Origin: Emiliania huxleyi CCMP1516
Lineage: Eukaryota; Haptophyta; Isochrysidales; Noelaerhabdaceae
Assembly: GCF_000372725.1 (NCBI RefSeq)
Contig: NW_005200249.1
Span: 50,323 to 114,322 of the forward strand
Length of the DNA: 64,000 nucleotides
Direction: 5' to 3'
Made by a program: the position numbers and the translations under genes. Shown one piece after another: positions 9,901-19,831 of the stretch. Within the stretch, counting starts at the first letter, position 1, and every line of letters begins with the position of its first letter. The notes below the pieces were generated by a model. The model saw only the letters and a program-made list of their open reading frames with translations, was not told the origin of the DNA and ran no database searches.

Positions 9901-10713
9901 CGCCCGACTCCGGTCCCAGAGTCCCCTCCTTCGTCTGTCCTGGTACCGCAGCCTCCGAGAGCGCCGACGGCCCGGCCGGGGTCGCCCCAGCGCCCAGCGT
10001 GTGCGCGGGCGCCGCGCCCGCGTACTCGCTTGGCGCCGTCTCGTCCTCGTGGTTCGCGTCGTCTGGCGCAAGACCCAGCTTTCTGTGGACAACAACGCCA
10101 CCGCGAGGGCCGCCCGCGCGTGAGCGGCTCCGTCGTCGAAGTCGAGGCCAAAGCGAACCAGCGCGGCACTTCGGATGGGTCTCGGGAATCGGAAGGGGTC
10201 CGCCGAGGAAGTTGTAGCATACTCCCTCCCCCCGGAGAGCCACTCCGCCGCCACCATGGCATCCGTGCGCCTTCCGTGTTCAAACCATACGATGTCCACG
10301 TACCCCGTCCGCTGGTCCGGCCCCGGTCTCACCCTCGGGAGGAAAACCCTCACCACGTCGTGGTGCGTTTGGTTCGCGAAAAAGTGCCGATCTCGTCGAA
10401 TCACCCTGGCCCCTGCCGCAGACTCGGCGTATGACTCAAGCGCCCCTATGTCGATGGGGCACCGAACCCTCCGGGCATAGTTGGCGTCTCCGGCCTCCGT
10501 CCCGTAGGGGCCGTCCCCGTCCTCGTCGGAGGAATACTCCCTCCCGTGTGCCGGTCGTCCCGTCGGCGGTGGGTATGCGGGCGCCAGGGCGACGGGGTCG
10601 GGCGGCCCCTCGGGGGCGGCAGCGCCCGGCGTGCGCGCGGGCGCCGCGCCCGCGTGCTCTCGCTTGGCGCCGTCTCGTCCTCGTGGTTCACGCCGTCTGG
10701 CGCAAGACCCGCG
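9901..10713. other. Retroelement interior, not decoded
   Basis: A minus-strand open frame runs from about 10404 to 9616 (SAALVRFGLDFDD, RVRPGPDQRTGYVDIVWFEH); I do not recognise it. A block of about 70 bp containing CTTGGCGCCGTCTCGTCCTC occurs at about 10005-10080 and again at 10625-10705. Treated as part of the degraded retroelement, not as a gene. Confidence 0.4.
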
Positions 10714-10994
10714 CGTGCGCGCTGATCGATCTCGGATTTTCCATCAACGGCGCCAGCGTCATCAACTGCGACAGCAAGTCCGCCGTCGGCATGGCCTTCG
10801 ATCCCGTCGCCTTCAAGAAGACCAAGCACATCTTGCGCGCCGCCGAGTTTCTTCGCGATCTCGTCAGCCGTGGCGTTATCTCCGTCGAACACCTCGCCGG
10901 CGTCGTGATGCTCGCCGACCTGCTCACGAAGGCTGCCTCGCGGGCTATCTTCACTGGCCTGATCAAGCAGCTTGACGACTTTCATGCCCTCTGA
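10714..10994 (+). pseudogene. Ty1/Copia-type RNase H C-terminal fragment
   Basis: The plus-strand frame encodes GASVINCDSKSAVGMAFDPV, then FKKTKHILRAAEFLRDLVSR, then GVISVEHLAGVVMLADLLTK and a stop after KQLDDFHAL. Copia RNase H ends with this order: CD(N/S)KSA, KTKHI, F-x-RDLV, G-x-(I/V)-x-V-x-H, LADLLTK. No reverse transcriptase or integrase precedes it in the window, so it is a relic. Confidence 0.85.
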
Positions 10995-11225
10995 ATTTGT
11001 TTGTCCCTCGCGCCCCGCACTCGGGCCAGAAGGGGCTGTTCCCGGGCATTCACACTTAATTCCTGAGATAATTGGGCGGTTATATCCATAAGGGATTTCA
11101 TCCCTTTTTTGGTTTGGAGATTCGTGTTTCCGTTTCGGTTTTGGGTAAAACGTATACAGCACTCTTCGACGCGATGCGGCCCCTGCCTTTGCTCCTGATC
11201 CTATGCGGGAGCTATGCGGGACCGC

Positions 11226-11310
11226 TATCGAGTACAACACTCGTCTACTCGCTGGAGCCGAGCAGGAGGGCCTGGCGCCTTACCCCTGTGCAACTGAGGG
11301 TCCTTCCCCT
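11226..11310 (-). repeat. Inverted partner of the 9.4-kb segment
   Basis: TCTACTCGCTGGAGCCGAGC AGGAGGGC here is the reverse complement of GCCCTCCTGCTCGGCTCCAG CGAGTAGA near 9405. The retroelement block is therefore flanked by an inverted pair of about 70-80 bp rather than direct LTRs. Confidence 0.7.
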
Positions 11311-11339
11311 TTAGGGGGGCCGCCGCACTGGTCCAGAGG

Positions 11340-11434
11340 TGTGGTGTGGCGTGGTGTCTCGTGTGGGCACGCGGCGACAGGGTGGGGCGCAAGGGCGTGC
11401 GTGTGTGTGTGCGTGGGGAAACAGCGGCGGCGAG
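11340..11434. repeat. Dispersed repeat A, copy 3 (left part)
   Basis: Same sequence as 2790-2900 up to AACAGCGGCGGCGAG, where the DNA transposon at 11435-11932 interrupts it. The repeat resumes at 11933 with GCGGCGAGGGCAGCAGGCAA. Confidence 0.85.
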
Positions 11435-11932
11435 CTTAGGGGACCCCTAGGCTTAAAAGGGTGGGCCCTGGGGCGCCTGCGGCTTAAACGGCTTAAAACC
11501 TGCCTAGGCAGGTTTTAAGAGCTGCTGGGCCGCCGAATCCTTAAACGGTCTTAAACGCTTAAAAGGTGCGGGAGAGCTCCCGAGGTCGATCGATGGTCCG
11601 GGACACCGGGAGGCTCCCGGTAGACGCCGGAGGCCGGGAAGCTGGCTACAGTCAGCTAGCACGCGCCCCCTACGCGAGTATGGCTCCTGCCAGTGCACCA
11701 GACTTACAGATGTGTCTTCAGAGGCGGGTTTGTGCCTAATAACAGCAGTATTGGAGAAAACGGCGCGGAACCCAGCGACGCATGCCGGCGAGGCCGATTT
11801 TCTTAAACGGTCTTAAAAGAGGGACCCCCCGTGCCTGCAATCTCTTAAATGGCAATTTAAGCCCCCAAACCTCCTCATTTCTTAAAAGCTCTTAAAAAAG
11901 TCCGGCCCTCAAAACCCTAGGGGTCCCCTAAG
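11435..11932. mobile_element. hAT-like MITE, complete, with 8-bp target-site duplication
   Basis: 498 bp bounded by perfect 17-bp inverted repeats (CTTAGGGGACCCCTAGG at the left, its complement at the right). It is flanked by the 8-bp direct repeat GCGGCGAG at 11427-11434 and 11933-11940. Inside are many CTTAAA/TTTAAG words clustered toward both ends, like subterminal transposase-binding sites, and an inner palindrome AAAACCTGCCTAGGCAGGTT. An 8-bp duplication fits the hAT superfamily. No ORF of note; non-autonomous. It sits inside repeat A, whose uninterrupted copies show the empty site. Confidence 0.92.
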
Positions 11933-11953
11933 GCGGCGAGGGCAGCAGGCAAG

Positions 11954-12373
11954 CAAGCTTCACATAGTAGCGAGGCGCGTGGGATGGAAAAAGAAATCGC
12001 CGCCCGCCACCCCCCCAAAGACCTGTCCAACGCGGCAAAGAGAGGACTCCCTGGACCCCGCACCCTGGGGGGCCCTGAGCCTATGAAGTGTGGCTGTGGC
12101 GTCGGAATCCTGCTCAGCCCCTCTCTCCGTGTGCTGTCTCATGCGCTCCCCACTCCCGTTCTCCCTTGCTTGTGGGCCCCTCGATCGAGCCTTCGTCCGC
12201 TGGAGATCGTCGCGCTTTTCCAAGATCCTTGCTCGTCTGTAACGGTGGTTCCACGACCACACTCTGTCGCGCTCGCGGCCTCTCCTATCCCACCCACGCG
12301 ACAAAATCAATGCCGAATGCGTGTCCTACATACAACACGACACATACGGCTTTATCTTCCCACTTACACCCCT
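11954..12373 (-). mobile_element. MITE-like element, copy 3 (inverted)
   Basis: Begins CAAGCTTCACATAGTAGCGA, continues GGCGCGTGGGATGGAAAAAG and is the reverse complement of 4860-5260 with scattered changes, including TGCGCTCCCCACTCCCGTTC. The far tip decays near CTTACACCCCTTCC. This copy reveals the second terminal inverted repeat of the family. Confidence 0.8.
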
Positions 12374-12785
12374 TCCGGTTTGCGTTTTAGTTTCATCTCA
12401 TTCGTGCATCATATGGCTCGGGGCGGTGGGTGATGGGTGTTGTCTCCACCCGCCGCGTGTTTGCGTTCCTGTGAGAGACTTTTTTATCAATATCATTTAT
12501 GTCTGAGCTCACTATCACCTCACACACAGGTGTCGCCGAGTGAAGCCGAGTTCACGACTATCTGAAGAGAGGCTGTAGCAGATAACACCACAACAACTCT
12601 TAAGCGCCGGCGGGGCCTGCGCCCGGGCGCAACCCGGCCGTCGCTACTACGACCACGTACGACCAGGAGCTCCATGCCACATGCTTCAGATCCACCTGGG
12701 CCCAGTGCTCTGGCATACCCGCCCCCCCTTGCAAGCGGCGCGGAGGACGACCACGTCGTCAGTCGCCACCCGCAAACGAGCGCGC

Positions 12786-14297
12786 TCACCGCGCGTAAAC
12801 TTGAGGCAGCCACAGCTCGCGCTCCATCCCAAAGAAGGCGGCCCTCCCGCCAGCCGCCCACCGCGACCCGGCCGAGAGCGCCACCGCGGCGGCTGTGGCG
12901 ACGATGCCGGAGGCCAGCCGACCAGCTACGGCCAGTGCCGCCGCCGCCACAGCCGCAAAGAGCGCCATCTTACCCAGCGCGGCCTGCGTGCCTTCGAGCA
13001 GCGCCAGCGCGCGCTTGCAAGAGGGGCAGTGCTTGCCGTGCACGTTCCAACGGCTCACTTCCTCCTGTGTCGTGGGCAGCGAAGCCGCGGCCCCGCTGCT
13101 GGCAAAGGGACCGCCGCCGCCAACTTCGGCCAGCCACTTGCGGAAGGTCGAGACGCCCGTATCCGACGGCGTCGCGACGTCCCATGCTGCCTGCCGCCGG
13201 TCCGGATCGGCCGCCTGGTTGCGGTCCTGCCCTTGCATCACCAGTCGGTCCTGGTCGTTGAACCGCCACAGCGCACTGCGCGAGAAGAAGAATGCGTGCA
13301 GGAGGTCTGCCAGCAGCTCGCGTTTGGGCAGCCACGCAGGAAGCTGCGGCAGCCCCAGCCCCGTGATCACACGCGTCTCGAAGGGCGTCGAGGGGACGAA
13401 GAAGAGCTGGAAGTTCTGCTGCTTGCCCGACGGGAGCTCGTAGTTCACATCCACGAAGCTCGGGGATCGGAAGGTTCGCGTAGCCTTCATGCCGTCATTC
13501 TTGGTCGTGTAGCCCCCGTGCGCAACGGTAAACCCCTCGTCTCCCAGCGGCTCGGCGGGGGCCGAGTAGTCGGTGAGCGGCACCATGTCTGACGCCGCGA
13601 ATGTCCCCTCGTGCAGATGCGGCGCGTGGCTGGGGTCCATCGAGTTCTCCACCATGGACTCGTACGACACCGGAGGCACCGTCATCACCCAGTCCTGCGC
13701 GCCGCTCCCCAGCGCCGCCGGCTCCTCGAGCAGGCTGCGGCCGAGCCCCTCCAGCCCAGCCTCTGGCCAGACCCACAGCAGCCCCGAGACCTCCTGCACT
13801 GGATAGCTGGTAGCGCACGTCTCTGGTGCCCCGCAAAGCGAGGCTGCGGCGCCAGCGTCGGCATTGGGCACCTCGACGCAGTTACCGGCACCGTCGAAGC
13901 GCCAGCCGTGGAAGCGGCACATCAGCGTGCCCTCCTCCGTCACTCTTCCCGTGCTGAGCGGAGCTAGCCGGTGTGGGCACGCATCCTCGACGCATGCCCA
14001 TCCGTCTGCGCTCTTCCATAGGACGAGGTGCTTGCCGAGGAGCGTGAACCCGTTGGGACGCACGGGGTCGGCATAGCTCACAGGCATGACGGGATACCAG
14101 TTGGCCTCCCACGAGAAGGCGGCCGAGCCCGAGGCGGTGCTTGTGGGTTCGCTGACGAGGTCTGCGGGCCCGATTGCCGTGCGGGTCGCCAGCAGCTGTG
14201 CCCGAGGGCGCAGCACGGGCCGGATGGCGGCCGGCGTGGTCGTCACTAAGCTAGCCGACGAAGGGAGGGCCAGCAGCATTACGAGGGCCAGCAGCAT
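12786..14297 (-). CDS. Rieske [2Fe-2S] oxygenase, pheophorbide a oxygenase/TIC55-like
   Basis: Intronless, 503 aa from the ATG at 14297. The N-terminus MLLALVMLLALPSSASLVTT followed by an Arg/Thr/Ala stretch fits a signal peptide plus plastid transit peptide. The Rieske centre is CPHRLAPLSTGRVTEEG then CRFHGW (C-x-H...C-x-x-H). The mononuclear iron site reads ENSMDPSHAPHLHEG (D-x-x-H-x-x-x-H type). Near the C-terminus HCPSCKRAL gives the CxxC typical of the PAO/TIC55 group, followed by two hydrophobic helices that should anchor it in a plastid membrane. Likely role: ferredoxin-dependent oxygenation in chlorophyll catabolism or a related plastid step; the exact substrate is not determined. It is transcribed divergently from the Rrp8-like gene. 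Confidence 0.9.
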   Translation of the reverse strand: MLLALVMLLALPSSASLVTTTPAAIRPVLRPRAQLLATRTAIGPADLVSEPTSTASGSAAFSWEANWYPVMPVSYADPVRPNGFTLLGKHLVLWKSADGWACVEDACPHRLAPLSTGRVTEEGTLMCRFHGWRFDGAGNCVEVPNADAGAAASLCGAPETCATSYPVQEVSGLLWVWPEAGLEGLGRSLLEEPAALGSGAQDWVMTVPPVSYESMVENSMDPSHAPHLHEGTFAASDMVPLTDYSAPAEPLGDEGFTVAHGGYTTKNDGMKATRTFRSPSFVDVNYELPSGKQQNFQLFFVPSTPFETRVITGLGLPQLPAWLPKRELLADLLHAFFFSRSALWRFNDQDRLVMQGQDRNQAADPDRRQAAWDVATPSDTGVSTFRKWLAEVGGGGPFASSGAAASLPTTQEEVSRWNVHGKHCPSCKRALALLEGTQAALGKMALFAAVAAAALAVAGRLASGIVATAAAVALSAGSRWAAGGRAAFFGMERELWLPQVYAR

Positions 14298-14541
14298 TAC
14301 TGCGCTCGGGTAGGTGGCAAGCACCACGGTGTTTTCCGCGGCAACCTTCCAGCAAGTTCGGAAAATTTCGTTTCGCAGGCAGGCAAGGCGCGCACAGGCT
14401 CTCGAGCTGACTTCCCGGCGGGTCCTCACAAGGGGCGCATACCCACGCCTCGGTCGAGCGCGAGTAAACAGAAAGAAAGAAAACCCAGTGGCGCCCGCGC
14501 GTACTGAGCACTCAGACCGGCTCGCGCACACAAGTACATAC
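14298..14541. promoter_or_regulatory. Divergent intergenic promoter region
   Basis: 244 bp separate the start codons of the Rieske oxygenase (-) and the Rrp8-like gene (+), so both promoters must lie here or overlap the genes. It contains GGAAAATTTCGTTTCG and a purine tract GAAAGAAAGAAAACC. No TATA box is obvious. Confidence 0.6.
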
Positions 14542-15630
14542 ATGTCTGCCACCGACGTGGACTTCAGCGCCCTCTTCCTCAAGGCCAGGCGCTCGGGTGC
14601 AGTCGGCGCCACCAGCCAGCGGGCTGACGCGGCGGCCAAACGCAGCGGCGGAGGCGGCCAAACGCAGCGGCCAAACGCAGCGGCCAACGCCGGCGGCGCC
14701 ACCATCGCAGAAGGTTCCGTCTCCAAGAAGCGCAAGAAGCGCAAGAAGGGGCGGCCGGCGCCGGAGAGGCCCGAAGCGGCGGCGGCGGCGGCGGCGGCGG
14801 GAAGCAGCCAGCCCGCTCCTTCCAGGCCCGCCGCTGCCGCCAAGCCGACGGGGCGAGGGCGCGGCGGGCTGCAGGCGCAGCTGGCGGGCGCGCGGTTCCG
14901 CGACATCAACGAGCAGCTGTACACGCGCGACTCGGCGCACGCGGTGGCCCTCTTCGGCGCCCAGCCCGAGCTCTTCCACGCCTACCACGAGGGCTTCCGG
15001 CTGCAGGCCTTGAGACGCGTCCGAGACGCCTCAAACACCCCGCAGACGCCTCAAAACAGCCCCCCCCCTGAGAGGCGCCTCACGCACACCCCGCCCCTGT
15101 CTCTCGGTCGGCAGGCTGCGGGCTGGCCGCTGCGCCCCGTCGACGCGATCCTCGGCTGGCTGCGAGGGAAGCCGGCCGCGTGGGTGGTGGCGGACGTGGG
15201 GTGCGGCGACGCGGAGATCGCCGCGCGTGCGCCGCAGAAGGTGCTCTCCTTCGACCTGGTCGCCTCCCAGCCGCACGTGACAGCCTGCGACGCGGCGGCG
15301 CTGCCCGTGCGCGACTCGTCGGTGCACGCGGCGGTGTACTGCCTTGCGCTGATGGGCTCAAACTACGTCCAGTTCCTGCGCGAGGCGCGCCGGATCCTCA
15401 GGCCGCGGGGCCACCTGAGGATAGCGGAGGTCAAGTCTCGCTTCGGGGACACGGAGGAGTGGCTCGCGATGATGCGCGACGCCCTCGGCTTCCAGCTGGT
15501 CGACCGCGACGACTCCAACTCGCACTTTGTCCTCTTTGGCTTCCGAAAGGGGGAGATCAAGGGCGAGGGGGCGGCGCCAGCCGCGCCACCCGCCGTGCCG
15601 CTCAAGCCGTGCCTCTACAAACGGAGGTAG
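14542..15630 (+). CDS. RRP8: Rrp8-like 25S/28S rRNA adenine-N1 methyltransferase
   Basis: ATG at 14542; exons 14542-15006 and 15115-15630. The N-terminal third is low-complexity with a KKRKKRKKGR nuclear/nucleolar signal. The catalytic half has FRDINEQLYTRDS, YHEGFRLQ, then after the intron AGWPLRPVDAILGWL, motif I VVADVGCGDAEIA, FDLVAS, the ALMGSNY motif and LRIAEVKSRFGD, in the order of the Rrp8 family. The intron has a GC donor (CTGCAG|GCCTTG), is 108 nt and would stay in frame if retained. It is called because family members run directly from GF(R)xQ into WP-x-(R/N)-P. Predicted role: nucleolar m1A modification of large-subunit rRNA. Confidence 0.9.
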   Translation: MSATDVDFSALFLKARRSGAVGATSQRADAAAKRSGGGGQTQRPNAAANAGGATIAEGSVSKKRKKRKKGRPAPERPEAAAAAAAAGSSQPAPSRPAAAAKPTGRGRGGLQAQLAGARFRDINEQLYTRDSAHAVALFGAQPELFHAYHEGFRLQALRRVRDASNTPQTPQNSPPPERRLTHTPPLSLGRQAAGWPLRPVDAILGWLRGKPAAWVVADVGCGDAEIAARAPQKVLSFDLVASQPHVTACDAAALPVRDSSVHAAVYCLALMGSNYVQFLREARRILRPRGHLRIAEVKSRFGDTEEWLAMMRDALGFQLVDRDDSNSHFVLFGFRKGEIKGEGAAPAAPPAVPLKPCLYKRR

Positions 15631-16708
15631 GCCCGATATTGTCCGTACGTCACATGTCATCTGTGAGAGCAGTGTGCGCTCGAGGCCGGTGATGCACACC
15701 GCAAACTCGGCGCCCGGGTGGTGCCTGCGGAGTGACCGTTCGGTCGACCGTCTGGCGCGAGGGCGTGCCTCCGGAGCTCTCTCGTCCGACAGGCAAGCTC
15801 TCGTAGTCGCATAGGCGGCTCCGGTGGTGTGCCGATGTGTGTGCTAGTCCACGCTCTTGTGCTTGTTGGTAAAAAGATATTGAAAAGGAATTTTGAGACG
15901 CGAGTGCGGAGTGGCGAGAGCGCGGAGTCCGGCGCGGGCGGAGAGGCCCCCACGTGCCACGTGCCACGAATCGTCGCCACGGCGAAAAGAATTCGAAGAA
16001 GCAGGATTCGAGCTGTATGGGGGGAAGGGTAGGGGTCGGGTGCCGATCGGGGGGCTACCCCCTACCCCCCTACCCCTTCGACACGTGTCCAGGCCCACAG
16101 CGGCGCTACCCCCTACCGCTACCCCCCTACTCACAGGTCTCCAGATTGCTGTAACGGTAGTTTTGTCGGACAGCGTCACACCGTCACCCTCACGCCCTGC
16201 CGCCCCTCCGCATGCCCGCGCACCCCCTACCCCCAGGTGCCTCCAGAAGCCGTAAGCGTAACGTCACCTCACGCTGCCCCTCCGCGCGCCCGCCGCCCGC
16301 GTCTCAGCTCACGCAGCGGACAGGTCCGCCGTCGGTCGTTGTGGTTGGTATGTGGATTCGGGCAGAACCAGCTCAGAGCCCTAACGCAATTCACAGTTCG
16401 GCCCACACCAGCACCGCCTTCTCGTCACCACGCTCAGCAGCTATCGTTCTGCGAGGGCGAGGGAGGAGGCGGCAAGGGAGAGGGAGGAGGCGAGGATGAG
16501 GGCGGAGGCGGGAGCAGGCGCACATCAGTCAGGCTCAGGTACTGGGCCCGCGGAGAAAAAAAAAGAAGAATTTCGCGCATGCTGAGTTGCCGGGAACGGC
16601 AACTGGGGTCCGTTCTGACTAGTACATGTAACACGTTCTGGCCCTCGCCATTCTGATCATTCCTGGAACACCCTCGGACCGACCCAGGTGGCCGGCCGAG
16701 TAAAACCC
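15631..16708. other. Intergenic, low-complexity
   Basis: No gene recognised apart from the retroelement tail at 15806-15900. Around 16050-16240 there are runs of CTACCCCC. AT-rich patches GAAAAGAATTCGAAG and AAGAAGAATTTCGC occur near 15980 and 16563. Confidence 0.5.
15806..15900 (+). mobile_element. LINE-like 3' tail, orphan copy
   Basis: TAGGCGGCTCCGGTGGTGTG CCGATGTGTGTGCTAGT matches the 3' untranslated tail of the element ending at 36.0 kb (and 27.3 kb), followed by a related AT-rich end. No coding part is left. Confidence 0.65.
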
Positions 16709-16742
16709 GGGTATACCCGAGAATTCTCAGGTATACCCGAAA
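16709..16742. repeat. Near-perfect palindrome
   Basis: CGGGTATACCCGAGAATTC is followed by its inverse TCAGGTATACCCG, a palindrome centred on GAATTC with about one mismatched pair. A half-repeat AAATACCCG follows. It lies about 25 bp before the ATG at 16768 and could be a protein-binding operator or simply part of a mobile-element end. Confidence 0.75.
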
Positions 16743-16767
16743 AATACCCGGAGCGGCGCGCGTCGCT

Positions 16768-17058
16768 ATGGCGCCCTATCCCACAGGCACGTGCGCCAAC
16801 TGCACCAACCACGGTGTGCTCAAGTATGCGCGCCGCACCAGGTGTACCCGCTATATCGAGCGTGACCGCGTCAACTTCGTCGCCAAGTTCGACGTTGACA
16901 ACGGCGCGGCGACGGACCTCTCGCTCGAGTCGTCGATGTATACGACGGCTCGCCGTCGGCAGAGTACGAGTCGTGGCTGCTGCTCGAGCCTGTTCTGGCG
17001 CCGACGGAGGCGGCGGCCCTGCCAGGGCGGCCGGCGGCGCGATCGTCGCGCCGCGTGA
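16768..17058 (+). pseudogene. Orphan Cys-containing ORF, apparently frameshifted
   Basis: From ATG 16768 the frame reads MAPYPTGTCANCTNHGVLKY then RVNFVAKFDVDNGAATDLSL, which looks protein-like, then turns into Arg-rich nonsense. After about 16925 a different frame is open and plausible (VVDVYDGSPSAEYESWLLLE). A one-base shift would join them. I do not recognise the family; C-x-x-C plus a downstream His could be a partial zinc motif. Confidence 0.35.
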
Positions 17059-17395
17059 AGAGGTCGGACCGGCTGGGGCCGGGCGGTGGGCGGTGGGCTG
17101 CCCGGGGGGATGGGCTGTGGCACGGTTCGAGTCGTAGGGCCGGTGCCGCCTGGATGGATGCCGTTCTCTGATCGTTCCTGCGACCTTTGTAGTCTTCCGT
17201 CCGAGGTCGGGCTGAGGGAGGACTGATGAGCCGCGTCACTGTCCCGCTGTGCCTGTCTGCTGCTAGTGCCGAGAGAGAGGCTCCGGGTCTCAGCGCCTCC
17301 TGCGGGCCCAGTGGCCGGTGTTCTGAACGTTCTGTGAGAACGCATTCCCAGCCTTGCCATTCTGATCATCCCCTTACCTCGGCAACTCAGCGCGC
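17059..17395. other. Intergenic
   Basis: About 340 bp with no recognisable gene between the orphan ORF and the leucine-rich-repeat gene. Confidence 0.5.
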
Positions 17396-19264
17396 ATGAC
17401 GCCGGCATCGATCCACTCTATGCGACGAGGCCGTCGCTTCTGTAGCACCGCTGCGACGTCGCGCCTGGTGTCGAAGATCGGCCGCCCTACGAGCGCCCTC
17501 TCGACCGAGCGCAGCCTCGACTTCCTGCGGGCAAAAGGCCTTGACGCCGAGGATTTGCTTCTCGTTTCGATTCTTGTGAAGACGAACGCAGGGGTCGAGT
17601 CGATCGATGTGTCCGGCAACGGCTTCGGCGCCGGCGGTGCGGAGTCACTCGTCGCCATCGTGCGATCTTCGCCACAGCTCTCGAAATTAGACGCGAGTCA
17701 AAACAACCTTCGCGCCAGCGCCGCTCTGCTCGCGGAGGCTGCCGCGGCGCATGGTTCGCTGCGCTCGCTGGCGATGTCGGCGAACGCGATCGGTGCGACA
17801 CTGCACGCACACACACACACATCCGAGCGAGGAGAGGTCCTTAGTTTGACTCCTCCTGTACTCCTGCACCGCTGTCGGAGAGGTGATATCTCGGCCATAT
17901 CTCGGATGCGTTTGCCTAGGTGCCTCCGCCTGCACCGCCATCGCTGAGGCGCGTCTTCTGGCCCTAGCGCCCTGGTCTAGTCCTACTCGTCACCCCACCA
18001 CGGACCAACACTATTGACGCAAGGGCGTAGCACAGCTCCTGCTCAGCTCACAGCTCCTGCTACCTGCAGCCCACTGCTGCCTGCAGCCCACTTCTACCTG
18101 CAGCCCACGGCTCCTGCTCAGCTCACAGCTCCTGCTCCCCGCTCCAGGCGCTCGCAGCGGCGGCGGGGGTGGGCCTCGCTCCCAGCACCCTCTCTGCGCG
18201 AGATCACCCGAGATCACCGAGCTCACTGCGAGATTGCAGGGGAGCGGCCTCGCGGAGCTGAACCTCTCCCACAACGCCTTTGGGCGGGCGGGAGGAGGCC
18301 TCGCCGCTGTCCCAGGCCCCTCCCTCCGCCCTTCCCTCCCTCCGCCTCTCCCTCCCTCAAACCTCTTCCCCTTGCGCCGTGGAGCTTCGCTGGTCACGCC
18401 TCGGCGCATGCACAAGGCCTCTCCTCCCTCCGCCTCGCCTCGTGCGCTGTCGGAGCCGCCGGTACGACTGAGCTGGCTTCCTCCCGCCGCCCTGTCGAGC
18501 AGCCTCTGGCCACGTCCACGACACGTCCACGACACGTCCCCTAGGCGGCAGCCCTGGCTGCGGGCAGCACCTTGCGCCGGTCTCGAGACGCAGCCGAGAC
18601 GCAGCCGAGATGTAGCGAGCTGCGTGGGGGCAGCGCTTGGCTCACACGAGCGCCGCGCCAGCACACAGCCGGGTGTAACGCTGCGATAGCGGGACGGCGA
18701 TAGCGCAGCGGCGGTAGCGCGGCGGGCTGCCGGTGACGGGTTGCGGGTGCGGTGACGGGGTAGGCTCGACTTGCACGAGTGCCACTGCGGTGCGGACGGC
18801 GCGGCGGCGCTGGCTGAGGCGCTCACCTCTGGTCGCCAGCTCCGCCTTGCCACACTGCCGAGGGCGTGACGCGGCGGCGAACGGCGCGTATTTGGGTGGC
18901 TGTAGGAGTGGCTCTCGTCTCGCTCGACTTGTCCGACAACAACATCGGCGCGACGGGAGAGAGATTGCCGAGAGGTAGCCGAGGTGCAGGCGAGGTGCAA
19001 CCGAGGGGTACCCGCGTCCGTGGAGCCAGTTTGAAAGGGCCAGAGCCCCGACCACTCGATCGGCTCTGCTCGCACTTCGCGCCGTGGCCAGGCGACAAGT
19101 CGGGCTTGCCTCCTATCACTTCTTGTTCCTATCGTTATGGGCAGGCGACAAGTCGGGCCTCGGCTCCTCCGGCGTGAGTGCGGACGCGGCGGTCGAGGCG
19201 CTGGCTCGCTGCTTGCGGAGCAGCGCCTCTCTGCGAGAGCTCGACTTGCGCCTCAACGGCTCGC

Positions 19265-19296
<32 letters not shown>

Positions 19297-19495
19297 CAGT
19301 ATCATTGTTATTAGCAGTAGCAAGCGACTCTTCTCAACGGCTCGCGAGGGCGCGCGTGCGCGGGCCGTGGGGAGGAGCCGTTCACGCGTGGCGTGTGGAT
19401 GCGCAGGCTTCGACGCCGTACACCTCGAGGAGCTCGCCGCCGCGGCGAGAGAAGGGGACGGGAAGCGGAGAGAGCCCATCGAGCTGCGCCTCTGA
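17396..19495 (+). CDS. Leucine-rich-repeat (RNI/NLRC3-like) protein, many small exons
   Basis: ATG at 17396 opens an exon with AGVESIDVSGNGFGAGGAES, QLSKLDASQNNLRASAALLA and SLRSLAMSANAIG, i.e. ribonuclease-inhibitor-type repeats of about 28 aa. Later fragments in different frames carry one repeat each: LAELNLSHNAFGRAGG (about 18250), LSSLRLASCAVGAAG (18415), LDLHECHCGADGAAALAEAL (18771), SLDLSDNNIGATG (18918) and SADAAVEALARCL...LRELDLRLNG (19175). The last exon ends LEELAAAAREGDGKRREPIE and TGA at 19493. Introns hold short tandem repeats. Exact splice sites are not resolved. Likely a protein-interaction scaffold. Confidence 0.65.
19266..19297 (+). repeat. (TAG)n microsatellite
   Basis: About ten TAG units inside the last part of the leucine-rich-repeat gene, presumably intronic because TAG is a stop in one frame. 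Confidence 0.9.
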
Positions 19496-19831
19496 GAGTG
19501 GGCGCTAGAGAGCGCGATTCTCCCCGGTGAGGGAGTTTCCTCTGCTCTGTCGTGCTGCTGTGGCGTGCGCCCGCACGCGTCGTGACGTCGCGCATGATCC
19601 GCGACGATTTCCCTGCCCGTTCTTTATTTCCACACATTACATGTGAAGGTTTGCGTGTTGATGTTGATTGTCGCATGTCGGCGAGCGCAGAGAGAGAGAA
19701 AAGGAAAGCCTGCGTAAATTGCTTCATCGCGAGCGCGGCTGCACCGCCTAGCCGAGCTACTCCGCCACCAGGACCACCCCACCGACGGCTCTAGCCAGGG
19801 GCGCCTCTCCAGCCCAGCCCCAGGCGCCAAG

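Noticed and set aside
9595-10434. 279-codon plus-strand frame as a gene
   Set aside because: It runs through duplicated retroelement sequence with no recognisable domain; the conserved copy at 40.4-41.0 kb does not keep the frame.
12786-14924. Rieske oxygenase extended to 14924
   Set aside because: The added 209 residues are antisense to the Rrp8-like gene and the frame does not begin with ATG; the signal-like ATG at 14297 is better.
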